64,000 nucleotides of DNA from Zhengitettix transpicula (GCA_037074705.1 CM073591.1:87524032-87588031), one strand, 5' to 3'; counted from the stretch's first letter, positions 33,894 to 46,800 are shown. The notes: generated from the sequence alone by a model not told the origin. Made by a program: numbers and translations.

Positions 33894-35628
33894 TATTTAA
33901 TAGATATTGGAATTTAAATGTCTTTTAGCAGTCGGTTTTTCCATAGATCAAATTGATCCATAGATCAAATTGAGTTTTATGGTTGTTGCCTGACATTCCT
34001 GCGCACCATCGGTGACCGAAACCAACATTGTGATTCACAACTGAACAGGAGTTTTTAAATTTTTGTGCATCATAAATTATGTAAACAACTGCTGTGATAT
34101 ACATTTTTTGCATATTCAATAACAAACTTTAATTTTCTTTTTATCGAAATGCCCACAATTCGACCATGAGATAGTATTTGGGTTTATTAAAGTAAAGATA
34201 GTTTTTATTCTTTGCACATTTGTATAATTACATTATTTTTTAATAACCTACAGAATTGGAGTAATTATTAGAATATTTTTCATCATCGATCCGTAAATTA
34301 TTAGACTACTCTTCAATAATAAAACATTTGTCGTTTTTCGTTGTTTCCCAATCAACTCCTCTTTGAAACGCTTTCCTCATATCTTATTAATGTTTTTGTC
34401 CCATTTAAAAATTGTATGCCGTATTAGTCACTTATAATGTCGCGGTCTCCAATGAATAATTATTTTTGACCATAGCTTAACTGAGCCAGGTCCACTGTTA
34501 TTTCAGACTTGGTATTGTATTTACTACCCAGCTTACATGATCTTAATTTTTATAATTTCTAAGCTGAATAGAGCAAAGGAATTCGTCAAGCATTGGTTAT
34601 TAATTATTATTTAAAATTACACGACTATAAAATTATTTTCCGAAACACATTGTTCTATTAAATAGTATTTTGCTAATCAAAAGAATTTACGGATCATAAA
34701 CTCCAATAATTTTATTACCTTCACTCCACATATTATTAGTTTCTTTGCGTTTGGACACCGTAATCAACGGAGAGTCAGGATATATTGATTTCATAATTAT
34801 ATAAATTGTTATCTTGATGTGAATAAATGGAACTTCTAGAAGCTCAACTTATTTCTTCGGCCCTGAACTGTGTTCTTACGAGCTATCTAATTACATCTGT
34901 ATTGACTGATTCAATCAAAGTAGGTTAGCAGTTCAATATAATTGTGTTGTTACGTTACGTTGGAAATTATCGAGTATCAAAAGAGATCTTCGCTTTAGAA
35001 ACATATTTCTCGACTAAATTATAAATTACGCTACAGCTAATGAGACAATTTTCGTGCGATCCTAAAACCGACTGACGATCCAAACATTTGAATCAGGACA
35101 TTGGGCCTGCCGACAATGTGATATCATTAAAGCAATTTTGGTGAGTTTAAGTATCACCACCAATTTTCTTCACCAATCTCGTCAGAAATTTTATAACATT
35201 TTTAAGAATTTAAGTTATATATACTGACCGCTTGATTCTTATATTATTCTCACTCAACGCTGTATTATTTACTGAAATTATCACAAATCATGAACAGTTC
35301 TGACTGTTCCAAAAGATTATCATATATATTTTCTAAATATTTTTCATTTCTTACGCATACTATTGAAGTACATATATCCTTCATGTTTAGTCTCGTACTT
35401 CAAGCGTGCAGCTTTAGGAACCTCTTTCGAAGTCGGAAAATAAACCGGATAATCTTAAATTTAACTTACAGACTGTTGACGCGAATTCTTTTCGAAGACA
35501 ATTAATTATTAATGACAAGATATAATTGTACAGCTAACAAGACGGCTACGTATTTTAAACACAAATTTTATTTAACCGAGACCTGTCCCTGAAATGCCCA
35601 TTTATAAATATATATTCTGACTATGGAA

Positions 35629-35718
35629 AAAACTAATAAATAAATAAACATCAGCCAATATTAAGTCAGAAAAAAGAAATTATTAAATTAACAACGTTTA
35701 ATCGCTTAATTTGCGACG
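35629..35718. repeat. Inverted repeat, left arm (~88 bp)
   Basis: Reverse complement of 36363-36446 with a few mismatches: AACATCAGCCAATATTAAGT, AGTCAGAAAAAAGAAATTAT, AACAACGTTTAATCGCTTAA and TTTGCGAC all have partners. The arms are separated by about 640 bp of AT-rich sequence without a gene. Confidence 0.82.
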
Positions 35719-36354
35719 TCTTTAGCCCTATTTACGTGGCTTGACAATCCAGACAATTAAATTTATAAATTACATTATGCTTATCTAAATTTTTCTATTT
35801 TTTCCTTAATATTTTTTACTCTATTTAAATATAGACCAAACCAAGAGCTCATTAAAAACTAAGTATAAAGAACATAAGATAATATAAAAAGTAGTATTCA
35901 AAATTAATCTGTTTTTACTACATACATTTATTTAAATAGTCACTAATTGGGGTAAGATATCAATTTTGGACGAGGAAACTAATTAATTTTCAATATTAAT
36001 GAGAGCTATATATCAGACCCTAGAAACAGCTATTAACATAAAAAAATTATACAAACAGATTGATTAAAATTTTAGACAATTTGGTTTTGTAATGTTTAAT
36101 TTATATATTGTTATAATTTCAAATTCAAAAATGTTTCCATTGTTAACCGCACTCAACAATCCATATTAATTTTGACTGGTCGTTCTCGTTTTAAATTGTA
36201 CATTTCGGCAACGGCAGTCAGTATGGAATAATCTGTCCATCAAAATTTTGTACGTCTAACACAATTTATAATTTTCGTTATCTGTTTGTATCTTAATAAT
36301 ATTATTCTAATAATTGTAATTGTTTTCTTCTTTTTTGTAGATTTAAACTCTAAT

Positions 36355-36385
36355 CTGATGAGGTCGCAAATTAAGCGATAAAACG
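36355..36385 (+). ncRNA. Decayed hammerhead-ribozyme-like core
   Basis: CTGATGA (36355-36361) is the CUGANGA half of the hammerhead core. It is followed by a stem GTCGC/GCGAT (36363-36367 with 36375-36379, loop AAATTAA) and then AAAAC where GAAAC is required. GCGAC-GAAAC to GCGAT-AAAAC needs only C-to-T and G-to-A at a CpG, the usual decay. It overlaps the start of the right inverted-repeat arm. Stems I and III were not convincingly found, so it is probably inactive. Confidence 0.35.
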
Positions 36386-36446
36386 TTGTTAATTTCATAA
36401 GTTATTTTTTCTGACTTAAAATTGACTGATGTTTATTTATTAGTTT
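36363..36446. repeat. Inverted repeat, right arm
   Basis: Partner of 35629-35718. The arm begins exactly at the GTCGC of the hammerhead-like stem. Confidence 0.82.
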
Positions 36447-37384
36447 TCCGATGTATATAATTATATTCCTCTGAGAAATAGCAAACAATACAGCAATCGT
36501 ATCCCCGTTACTAATTGACAATGAAGCATGAGTAACTGTAACCCTAATACGTTATGTCTTGGCAGCGAATCTGTCATTATAACGGTTATGAATTATTAAG
36601 GTCACATATTTTAGAAAGTGGAGACTTTCCCATTCACTGAAAACCGTTAATCCTTCAAGTATATTTAAATAGGGATGAATATGAAAATTAATTAAAGATG
36701 AAAATTCGTTTAGTTTTTTTATAAAAATCAGAAATAAATATTTATCATTCCATTTATTATTCTATATTAAAAACGTTCATCATTGAAGTAAAAAAATCAA
36801 ATTGCTACTGTTGACCGCTTAAAATTTACGTGTAGGTCTGTGTTCTGTGCCATTGAAAATACTAAATTAAAAAAAGGAACAGTTAATGTTAATTTAATAA
36901 CATTATCATTTAAAGTTGTAGTAATGAAGTTGAAAGGGTTAGAAATTTAATTGGATAAAATGAGGAAAAGTTCCAGTAGTATGTATGAAGAATAATTTAT
37001 CGAATATTTGAGGTTATATCGATATGTTGATCCAAATCAAATACGGCAATAGACATGAATAAATAAAGTTCTCATAGAATAAATTTGAAGTGATCTTAAA
37101 AATTATCTGCAATTAAAAAATTTCCGCACACATAATTACATAAAACATGTATAAATTTAGGAAAAATAATAATTACCTAAATACTAAATTTAAATGAGTA
37201 GTTTAAATATTCCAAGAGGAGAAAATTACAAATTTATGTAAAGTTTCAAAATAAAATATATCCAAAAGAAAAACCCTTGTTATAAGGGGTTATAAAGAAG
37301 AAACGATATAATATTTCAAAGCACAAATTGATATTACTTTTTATTTTTCTAAAAAATTGTCTAAATGGAAATTCAACAAGGGAA

Positions 37385-38075
37385 TATGTTTTACACTCTC
37401 AAGGTACCTGGACCTAATTTTGATTCTCTGACGGTACCAATATTATTTTACGCTCTCTTTCGATAACAGGAACATTTCTAATTATTTTAGGGTGACAAAA
37501 GTATTTTTGATTTTCTTAACGTGCATAAGTATATTTGACTCTCTTAAGGTACGGCAAAGAATTATGATTCTGCTAAGCTCCTGGGATATTTTTGACACTA
37601 TACAGTAATGGGAGTATCAAGATAACAGAAATAATTTTGACTCTCTTAGTGTAACCAGAATATTTTTGATTCTTTTAAGGTTCTGGTGGTATTTTAGATT
37701 GTACCGAGAATTTTTTAATATCTTTTATATAACCGAAAGTATTTTTGACTATTATGGCACCGGAGGTATTTTTGATTCTATCAGTATACCTGGAGTATTT
37801 TTTACCTGAAAATTCCGGGAATATTTATGTATCAGGTATGTATTAGGTATGTATTAGGTATCAGGAGTAATTTTGATCCTCTTAACGAACCGGGTGAATT
37901 TTTCTCTCTCTTAAGTTACTGGAAATCATTTTGACAGTCTTAAGATACCGAGAGTTTTTTGACTATACATAGGTACCGGAGAAATTTTGACTCTTTTAAA
38001 CTACTGCAGGTATTTTGGACTCTATTAGAGTACTAAGATCAGTTTTGAATCTATTGGGGTACCCAGAGTTTTTTT
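37385..38075 (+). repeat. Degenerate minisatellite, unit about 30-45 bp
   Basis: About 15-20 imperfect units whose shared theme is TTTTTGACTCTCTTAAGGTA followed by CCGG..GTA. Clear examples: ATTTGACTCTCTTAAGGTAC, AATTTTGACTCTCTTAGTGT, ATTTTTGATTCTTTTAAGG, AATTTTGACTCTTTTAAAC. Units vary in length, so the array is old. It ends about 500 bp before the long-TIR element. No frame stays open through it. Confidence 0.7.
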
Positions 38076-38580
38076 AACGTTCCGGGATTAGATACTCTTC
38101 TAAGCTTATATAAATAAATATCCGGACAACGCCGAAGCACCCTACCTCGACTAATTAATAAAAATTAGACATAAAAATATGGAGAAAGAAATAAAGACTT
38201 CATGGAATACACGTTTCAATGAATATTTTTGGTTTTTGGAATGTTATAAAACATTAATAATACGTAGAATGCAAACATCAATTATGTTTCTACAGATCTG
38301 TAAAGAGGCAATCGTCGTATTTCATACGTCCTTTCTTACTGATCTTACTGATTTATAAATCGAAATTCATGAAAATATTACAAAGTATCAAGAAAAATAT
38401 ATAAAAATTACATTTCACGAGATTTTTGGAGCAGCGCTCAAGTGAAATAATTTGATGCATATTAACGATACCTTGCCTGGAAACAATCTACGGTCACATT
38501 ATATTTATTTGAATATAGGAAGAAACATTCTCCTTTGCTGTAATGTAGGTATTGGAAATTTCATCTATTTTCCACAATCG

Positions 38581-38588
38581 CTCAAACG
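38581..38588. repeat. Candidate 8-bp target duplication, left (CTCAAACG)
   Basis: Exact match to 39746-39753 outside the two arms of the long-TIR element. Confidence 0.5.
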
Positions 38589-39745
38589 GGTTTCGGACGT
38601 TTGAGCGACACACACTTTCCCGATGCCCGTTTTCCCGACAATATCCTGATTGACGTTTTCCTGACAGGACAAAATCCCTATTGCCATTTGTCCGACAGTA
38701 CATTATCCCGATTCACGTTTTCCCGACAGGTCATTTTCCCGAAAGGTGAGTTTTTACGACGAAATAAAGAATAATATTAATATTGTAGAACAGTTTGTAA
38801 ATTAAGTTATTCATTATTGCGAGGAACAATTTCAACTAAACTTGGTACATGTATCACTTAAGATCCACGAACAACCTTGCGGAAATAAGATAATCCCAGC
38901 ACCCCTATGGGTGGGGTTAGAATGGGGTGGCATTTTTAAAATACAAAATATGCGATAACTGCCTATATTGACACCAAATAAATAATTTACGTGGGGCGCT
39001 CCGTTACATAATGGAATACCACCTTATTCAACTTAGAATTAATGGTTTTCGACTTTTATGAGGTTAATACTGTTATTCTGGATGTAATTATGATTTTAAC
39101 ATCTTTAAAATGGATGGGAGGTGGATACGTGGAAATTACAGTGTATTATTTTAATATTCTTAAAGGTAACGGTGCATTTTTTCTTCAAAGTCCAAAATGT
39201 TTGATTCTGGATGCCATAACTAAACTCAGCGACTGCCAAAACTCTGGATTCGACACCAATCTTGGTAGTTACCGCAATTTTTTGTCAGCCTCATAACTGT
39301 CCTCTTTCCTTTAGGGGAGGAAATTCGACACTAAAAGCATGAATAGTGGCATTATGAATCGGACCTCCCCACGTAAACTATTTATTTGGCGCCAATATAG
39401 GGAGTTAACGCAAATTTTGTATTTTGAAAATGCCACCCCTTTATAACCACATCCATACGGGTGCTGGGGTTATCTTATTTCCGCACGGTTTTTCGTGGAT
39501 CTTAAGTGATCCGTGTACCAAGTTTGGTTAAAATTGTTCCTCGCAGTATTGAATAACTTAATTTTCAAAGTGTTCTAAAATATTATGCTTTATTTCGTCC
39601 TAAAAATTCACCTTTCTGAAAAATGATCTGTCGGGAAAACGTGAATCTGGATAATGTACTGTCGGGCAAATGGAAATCGGGATTTTGTCCTGTCGGGAAA
39701 ACGTGCATCGGGCAAGTGTGTGTCGGGTGTTTGTACTAGACCGCA
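38589..39745. mobile_element. Long-TIR non-autonomous DNA element with repeats in the arms
   Basis: Arms of about 400 bp (left about 38606-39030, right about 39343-39735) are inverted copies. Outer parts share GACACACACTT..CCCGATG and CGTTTTCCCGACA; inner parts share CTTAAGATCCACGAA, CGGAAATAAGATAA.CCCAGC and TTTACGTGGGG. Each arm's outer 110 bp is itself a tandem array of a ~31-bp unit built on TGTCGGGAAAACGTG (right arm: three full units at about 39628-39724). The ~310-bp spacer encodes nothing recognisable. 8-bp CTCAAACG flanks both ends, but the terminal few bases match poorly, so the exact ends and superfamily are unsettled. Confidence 0.75.
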
Positions 39746-39753
39746 CTCAAACG
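39746..39753. repeat. Candidate 8-bp target duplication, right (CTCAAACG)
   Basis: Partner of 38581-38588. Confidence 0.5.
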
Positions 39754-40016
39754 TATAATGACTTAACTCGCTACGACTTTCCAGTATTTAACAATTTCCT
39801 TATTGGAAATGAAGTCTGAGATGCTCACTTCCCTGTTTCCTGGTTGAATTTAATTATCCTTGAATGATTTCAAGATGGCAATATACTGGCCGGTTCGAAA
39901 ACCTTGTCGTGTCTAATAACTCGTTGACCGTGTCGTATTTTCGTAGCAGTGGGAACGAGCCGTCGTCGTTTGCACGCTCCACATACATCGTACGAGGAGA
40001 GGGAAGCTCTGGTATC

Positions 40017-40061
40017 TATAAACCCCCTGCTATAGGCAGCTCCTCTCCATTTACATACAAG
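40017..40061 (+). promoter_or_regulatory. Candidate TATA box and 5' UTR donor of the Osiris gene
   Basis: TATAAA at 40017-40022 lies 151 bp before the start codon. A start site would fall near 40047. GTGAGTG begins at 40061 and a possible acceptor (CCATAG) ends at 40155, so a ~95-bp intron in the leader is possible. The leader would then have a very short first exon. The block 39,900-40,060 is less AT-rich than its surroundings, as proximal promoters often are. Confidence 0.35.
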
Positions 40062-40172
40062 TGAGTGAAACGATATTGTGTTGGTCGAATTTACGTATAT
40101 TCGGCTATGTTATAGCACTTGTGAAACTAACCGAGATAAAATCTGCCATCCATAGTCACGATTAAAATATTA

Positions 40173-40438
40173 ATGATGGGGATCTTGATACACATTATAC
40201 TACCGGCGATCCTATTTGCCTCTTCGGCAGAGGCCTACTATTATGAGGAGGTAAGAGAAGAATCTGCGATAACGTGTGTGGCGGCGACGAGCTCCAACGA
40301 TACAATTCTGGACAGACTGGACCGCTGTGTTCGCAGCATGGCGTCGCAATTCATAGACCATTTAGTGGATGGAGACTCAGTTAGTCTAATGGACGGGGTG
40401 AAACTGGTACGAGTAAAGAAGTCGAACGCGATCGACAA
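40173..40438 (+). CDS. Osi: Osiris exon 1 (signal peptide and N-terminal domain)
   Basis: Two consecutive ATGs open it (40173 and 40176). It encodes 88 codons plus two bases, ending at CAA before GTGAGT (phase 2). The signal peptide cleaves probably after AEA, leaving YYYEEVREES. The reading frame continues past the donor only to a stop at 40440. Confidence 0.92.
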
Positions 40439-43400
40439 GTGAGTATCAAAACCTCTTACTTCGCTTATATGAATAATCTACGAGGAATAGTATAAATATA
40501 TTAATATTTACTAATCATTATGGTGCTCACAACTCTCAGCTACTCTCAACTACGAGACAGCGTAATTTGTCACTATTTCATTAGTTAATGTTTTGGTATA
40601 TTTTTCTTCCATTTTACTTGCATGTATTATATTCTCCGCGCGACACAAACTGAGTCTTGTATATTAGTGAGCCCCACGTTGCAGAATATATTATAAAAGA
40701 GGCATAAAAGTGTTTTGCTAAATTAGTCTTTAAATTATATTTATTGAAACATTATAAACATCAAACTGTTTTTTTTTAAAAAATAATAATAATAATAATA
40801 GTATTCGGTATTAGCAGACAGAATTATTTTCATCTTTCTACAATAGACTTTTATGATCTTAAATGACTTATTTATTTTTATAATACGTAATTAGTTTTAA
40901 TAACTTAATTTATCACATCTCTTGAAATTTTTTCGTACACTTCTGTAATGTACATTTCTGTCTGCGCTTTTTCTAAAATAAACCCAATACTAATTCATCT
41001 CCCTGTTTCTTGTCGATATAAAATATATTTTTATAATGCGTAATTAAGTTGAAAAAGTGCCTGTAATTTTATTCTTTCAAATTAAAAGTTGATTTTAATA
41101 CAAACTTTTCGCTTTTAGAATTGAGTATGGACGTGATTGGAGTTCTCGATTCTTTTATAAAGTAGCACAGCTGCTGGAAACGCACGTGATACGAATCCGT
41201 CTGAATGGCTGGCTGCGAGGTGACGACAGTGGTAAGAAGTTATATATATTCATATTATCAGTATTTTTCCAGAATATTTGGCAGAATTTCAATTTAATTA
41301 AACCGAAAACTGCGTACAATTTTAGGCCTTCCCTCATTCTTAAATTCGTCGTCCACCATTTTGTCCTTGCCGGCTGTGAAGATTTAATTTTATTACTACA
41401 ATTTGATACATAGTATAAAATCGTTCTATTGCCCTTCAGTCCTATTTTTCCATGGCTAGTTTGCTCTGAATGACTTTTAATATATTCTTTTTGACTTTTG
41501 TTTTTATCTACTTTGTGTTATGATGTTGAAAAATATTTTCCCCTGATTGCTTCCATTTCGATATTTTTTTTCTACGTTTAACGAGTCGTAACGTAGACAA
41601 TTCTGTCTCCAAGGGGTTTCTCAATGTTGTTACACAGCCAACGTTGCGTCGCGTTAAATTAATTATGAATGTTTTTTATCAATTGATTTATACGCCATTA
41701 TAATTTATATTTTACAAATCTAATAAGAAAGCGTTGAATTTATTTTAGTACGATCTCTCAGTTTCATGGGACCATGAAATGTATAGTGGGATAAAATATG
41801 GTTCTCTGAAAAATAATTTTGGTAAATATCTTTGAGTGTATATTAATTTGCCACCAGTTTGAAAAAAAAATGACAGTCTAAAGTTCAGTCCTTCCATTTT
41901 ACTTTTCTTTTTAAGCGGAATGGACTCGAAGGGAAACAAAAATAATTGTTGTCAAGAGTAACAAAGAAAATGGTCGTATGATATAAATAGATGTAAAAGT
42001 AACGAAAGTTTTAAATTAAAAAATTTTCATACTGAGACAATTAGTAACGCGTTCAAGAATAAAGATAGAACCAGGTATCGTGCTATCAATTGTATACACT
42101 GCTGCTAAAATATACTGAACCTAACGTTAACGTTATTTCCATTGCCGCGTGGAGACTGTCACCCAGTTAGCGTTAAGCAAAATAGAATATCGTAGTGGCT
42201 AGAAATTAAAGCCAATCAATCGTATCTCCAAAATAGATCACTGTTATATTTATAGTAGTGGAAGCGAGTGTAATTAGAGGCTTAGTCTTCCGTTTTAATT
42301 TAGTGTAGCTGCCCCAGTGGCCTGCCTGTTAATTACGGCCACCGAAAACACGTCACTGGCGTCAAACGTGCTGGATATTATGACGGAAGTGGTGCGGTAA
42401 ATGTGATCCATGTCGCCGTCGGCAGCACTAGTTAATCAGATTAGCACATTCGCACATCGTTGATTTGCGCCTCTAATGGACCCGACTGCTTCCAATTTTT
42501 ATTGTCCTGACTTGTAATTTGCTGCGGTTTTGTTTGTAATGACCATAGAGAAATTTTACAGCATTTATTGAGTAGCGTGGAAATTTATCGAATATTTTAA
42601 TTTACTGCTACCAATGAATTCGTTATACATGACTATGATGGATAACATAAAAATTCTATGAATGTAGAATTGTTATTTGAACGAATACGTTCAATAGTTT
42701 ACCGATATAACTCGTCCAGTTCGTGATATTTTTCACGTGATATTTTTCACGTAACAAGTTTAATTTACCATAAGAGCAGAACATTAAGTTCTTCGCCATA
42801 TAAAGACTAAAACCTAGACTACAAGAGGTAAGATCGTATTAAAATAATCAGCAGTTAATTATAATACTAGTTAAAGGATCAAAGATTCAGGATTGAAAAA
42901 AGGCGACCGCAGCGGGTATCGAAACAGGGACCCCGACTTGGAACGATGGTTCTCTTCCTATCTGAGCTATCCCAGTCGACTCCAGACCAGATACGAGACT
43001 TCTCTATCCATTGTATAAGTCTGCAGGCGCGTTTACACCAAATGTTGTCTAAAAGTGGTATAAACAAGACCCGTCATCATTGTTGCCATTGCTGACAACA
43101 TTACACACAACCTGAGGGAATTGTTGACAACACGAAAAAACTATTGCCAACATTAAGCGCGTTTACACCAAAAGTTAAGCAACACATGTTGCCCACAAAT
43201 TCTCTAGAATTGTTCTAAAAGCTCTCAACATTTGTTTGCAACATTGTTGGCACTTCTATGTAAATCCGTCTAATGCTCTCTTAAGTTCTCTAGATCACAT
43301 TTTTCACGGTATAATTTTATGACGTCAGTGAAGAATGTATATTACGTTAAATTAATGAAAGACGCAATTAAATAAGGCATGCTTTTACACGAAGCTTAGC

Positions 43401-43806
43401 GAATAGTCCTTGAACCCGAATTCAATTATAATAAATATTTCTAACGATTTTATAATATTATAAATTTATTCATAACTGCCACAAGAAGTCTACGTTGTTC
43501 AATACGGCACAAACAGTTATGATGCAACTCTCATTTAAATTTAATTAATTTAACGTAACCACAATTTCTGACTTGTAAAATTTTAGTAAAGATGCAGCCA
43601 AAAACAATCACAGTTGTTCCTGTAATTGGAATGCATTAAGTTTAACTCCCACAATTGTACAGTAAATATTACATTTTAAATATACCGAGAATAATAATGT
43701 ATGTCTTAATCATTTTTCCGGGCTCAAACATATTTAAAAATTTTCAAGAAAATGGTGGATTTTATACAGGAATATTTATGGTCGGGTGGGGAATAAGAGT
43801 GGTAAA

Positions 43807-43856
<50 letters not shown>

Positions 43857-46800
43857 AAAAGGTTTACTGGAAGCAGAAGAATGTCCCAACTCAATCATCA
43901 CGCTCATTAATTGATTGACCGCGTATTCTAGTGACATTTTTGGAGTACAAAAGGGCATTCCCTAGAGGCGGAGCAATGCGTGAAACGTACAGAGGGGGGA
44001 TTCGGCTCAGGTCGTGTCCTATGAAATTATATCTTATTTTAGAATGTATCTCAGATTTCCAGACACTGCCTCGGGTAATTTTCGTACCATTAACTGTTCG
44101 TACATGTCTGTCGCATTCAATGATTTTTGATAGTTTCTAGAACGCGGGATATTACATTTATAAATGAATCTTAAAATCTTCTAATCTAGGCTAAAAATAA
44201 TTCGACCTACAATTAAACCATTTCGTACAAAATATTGAAATAACTTTATATCTATGGATTTTAGCAGGAAATTTATGAAACCGTCTTTTAACTCTGTAAT
44301 GAGAAGAAAAGGATGAAAAATTTACGTCGGATTGAAAATTAATAATAAGAATGATAGCCGAATACAGATAAAAGAAGTGATAATATAAACACCACACAAT
44401 GTTTCTGGAAGTCTTGTTCCTTTCTTCAGGTGCAGAAAAAACGCAAGAGCCTCGAGCGACACAAATACACTATTCAATTAACAAAACTCAAAAGCTTGTT
44501 CAAATCTTTTATTTATATTATCACTTCTTTTGTCTGTATTTGGCTACCTTTCTTATTATTATGAAAATAAAGGAAACTGCGAAATTTCAGTCGGACATAT
44601 TTTCTATTTTCCTGTTAGCAATAGACATTTCATTGAACGGAATCAAACTGCTTTTTCTGGATAGAAACTGTGAGGTATGAAGCTGCCCCAATGGGAAACC
44701 AATTTTTGTCAATTAATTTCGATGATAGTGAAGCGGCGTGGGCGTTCCACGCTTGATTGGCGGAAGCATTTGCGCTCGTAAGCTGCTAATTCGACTCTTC
44801 GCGGAGGAAGTAAGAACCTTGGGGATTGGCCTCTAACGACGTCGTTCAGAATTGTATCAGTTTACATAAACCGCAGAGGCGCCGGAAGGGGCACAACCGT
44901 GCGTGGAAGGATTTAACATTTCCAGGTCGCGTCTCTGTCAGTAAACAATCCGCAGAGATCCCGCGAGTGGTGGGAGGAGGTGGGGAAATCCCAATGGGCA
45001 AAAGGCCATTACCTTCCACCAACAACTTGAAACAAAACGCGAGCTATAAAGGGAAAATACGGTTCGACACAAAAAAATTGTACCATCATTGATAAAATCT
45101 TTTGGATTGCTTAACTCTGCGAGATACTATGACGACGAAATGAATTTTGTAGTTATGTGGTCCTAGAAACAAGGTGTGGAACTGATTATGATGTGACTCT
45201 GACCACGACAGACTCCAAGCGTTACAGAAATGACGATCTGAGACTAAAATTAAATAAATCTATCATCTAATGCATATCACGCGTGAAATTTGAATCAAAG
45301 TTACATCTGAAGCGCTACCGCTCATTAATATAGCTTATCATAATTAATATAATTAATTAATGTCATGCCTGGCTTTTCATTTGTAATATTGTTTTAATGA
45401 TCGTCGCCCTGACGGTATGCCAAGTAGTACTTACAGAACAATTGAGAACACATTATTTTGAGCTAATTCATTTTTATACCTCAACATGTGACTTTCAGCT
45501 TGAATTTCGTCTAACTTTCCCAAAGCAAATAACGTTTGGGAATATTCTCAAAATAGGTGCTTATTTTCGGTAATTATCTCCTAGTTCAATTGAGTAATTT
45601 TCTTTGGTTAAGATTTAAAAAAATCATCTGGGGATGACAATTTTTGCCGAATAAAATGTACTAATGGAAATCCCTGCACTGTCTTATGACCGAGCTTTCT
45701 CATTGGAAAAATATATACGTTTTTCCTTTCTATTTCGGTTGAAGAAATCCAATCACGACTCTTAATTTTTTTTAGGGCAACAGGCTACATGAGGGTGATC
45801 CACGTTGGGCAACTCCCCTTGAATAGCATAGAAAGGGATTTGAAAGGGGGGAAGCGGAAGGGTAGAGGAAGGTCGCCAAGGGTTAACTACGGCCCCCGGG
45901 TTATATTTTAAGGATCCTACCCGGCATTCGCCTAAAGAAATGCAGGGAAAACCTTAGAAAAACCTGCATCGGGTAGGTCCGGCATTGGGTAGTTGTCCCA
46001 CGCCCTTCCGTTAGCGAGAGAGGAGTTTGCTGTGGGGACGCAGCATTCCCTTCTCCGTGCCTCGACCAGTTTAGGAGGCAGCTGGCCGACTATTCCAATG
46101 GGAATAGCGAACAACTCTTACCGTATGCCCAAGGTTTGTGACCCCGGAACATACACCTCTCAAAACAGGCCGAGATGCCTCGGCTTGTGGGAACCTTAGT
46201 TCAAAAACGGAGAGGAAGAGGCATACCCAAAGGTAGCCCCTTCGTATCTCTCCTAAAAGGTTCTGCCTGCGAGAGAACATCCCTCGCAGGTTACCTGCGA
46301 GAAAATCCTCTCGCAGGCTGTTTTACCTATTCTCTCACTGTTTTTTTTTTAGGGCAACAGGCTACATGAGGGTGATCCACATTGGGCAACTCCCCTTTAA
46401 TAGCATAGGAAGGGATTAGAAAGGGGGGATGCGGAAGGGTAGAGGAAGGTAGCCAAGGGTTACTAGGGCCCCCGGGATCCTACCCGGGATCCTACCCGGC
46501 ATTCGCCTAAAGAAATGCAGGGAAAACCCTAGGAAAACCTGCATCGGGTAGGTCGGGCATTTGGTACTTGTCCCACGCCCTTCCGATGACGGGAGAGGAG
46601 TTTGCTGTGGGGACGCAGCTTACCCCTCGCCATGCCTTGGCCTGTTTAGGAGGCAGCTGGCCGACTATTCCAATAGGAATAGCGGACAACTCTTGCCGTA
46701 TGCCCAAGGTCTGCGACCCCGGAACATACACCTCTCAAAACAGACCAAGGTGCCTCGGCATGTGGGAACCTTAGTTCAAAAAAAAACCCAGAGAGATGTG

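Larger units (their letters stand above)
32150..35628. other. AT-rich intergenic sequence
   Basis: No gene is supported; scattered 60-70 codon frames lack motifs. Contains two small tandem repeats, listed separately, and a 17-bp doublet (CCATAGATCAAATTGA) at 33941-33973. Confidence 0.4.

Noticed and set aside
37385..38075. CRISPR array
   Set aside because: Units are degenerate, variable in length and lack unique spacers; the host is an animal.
40061..40155. Definite 5' UTR intron of the Osiris gene
   Set aside because: Donor and acceptor words fit, but the implied first exon is only about 14 nt; kept as a possibility only.
41155..41413. Continuation of Osiris exon 2 past 41231 as a reading-through exon
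   Set aside because: The overlapping 75-codon frame is out of phase with the Osiris frame and loses family similarity; the GTAAGA donor and the EGRG join at 54719 fit much better.
42905..42980. Functional minus-strand tRNA gene
   Set aside because: Same reason: tRNA-like boxes without a paired acceptor stem; a SINE head is more likely.
43655..43958. Coding frames with (YI)n runs
   Set aside because: Translation of the (AT)n microsatellite in both directions.
45932..46774. Recurrent 60-70 codon frames (MSHALP... and reverse) in R1 copies
   Set aside because: Present in every R1 copy on both strands with different ends; they reflect the repeat, not a conserved protein.
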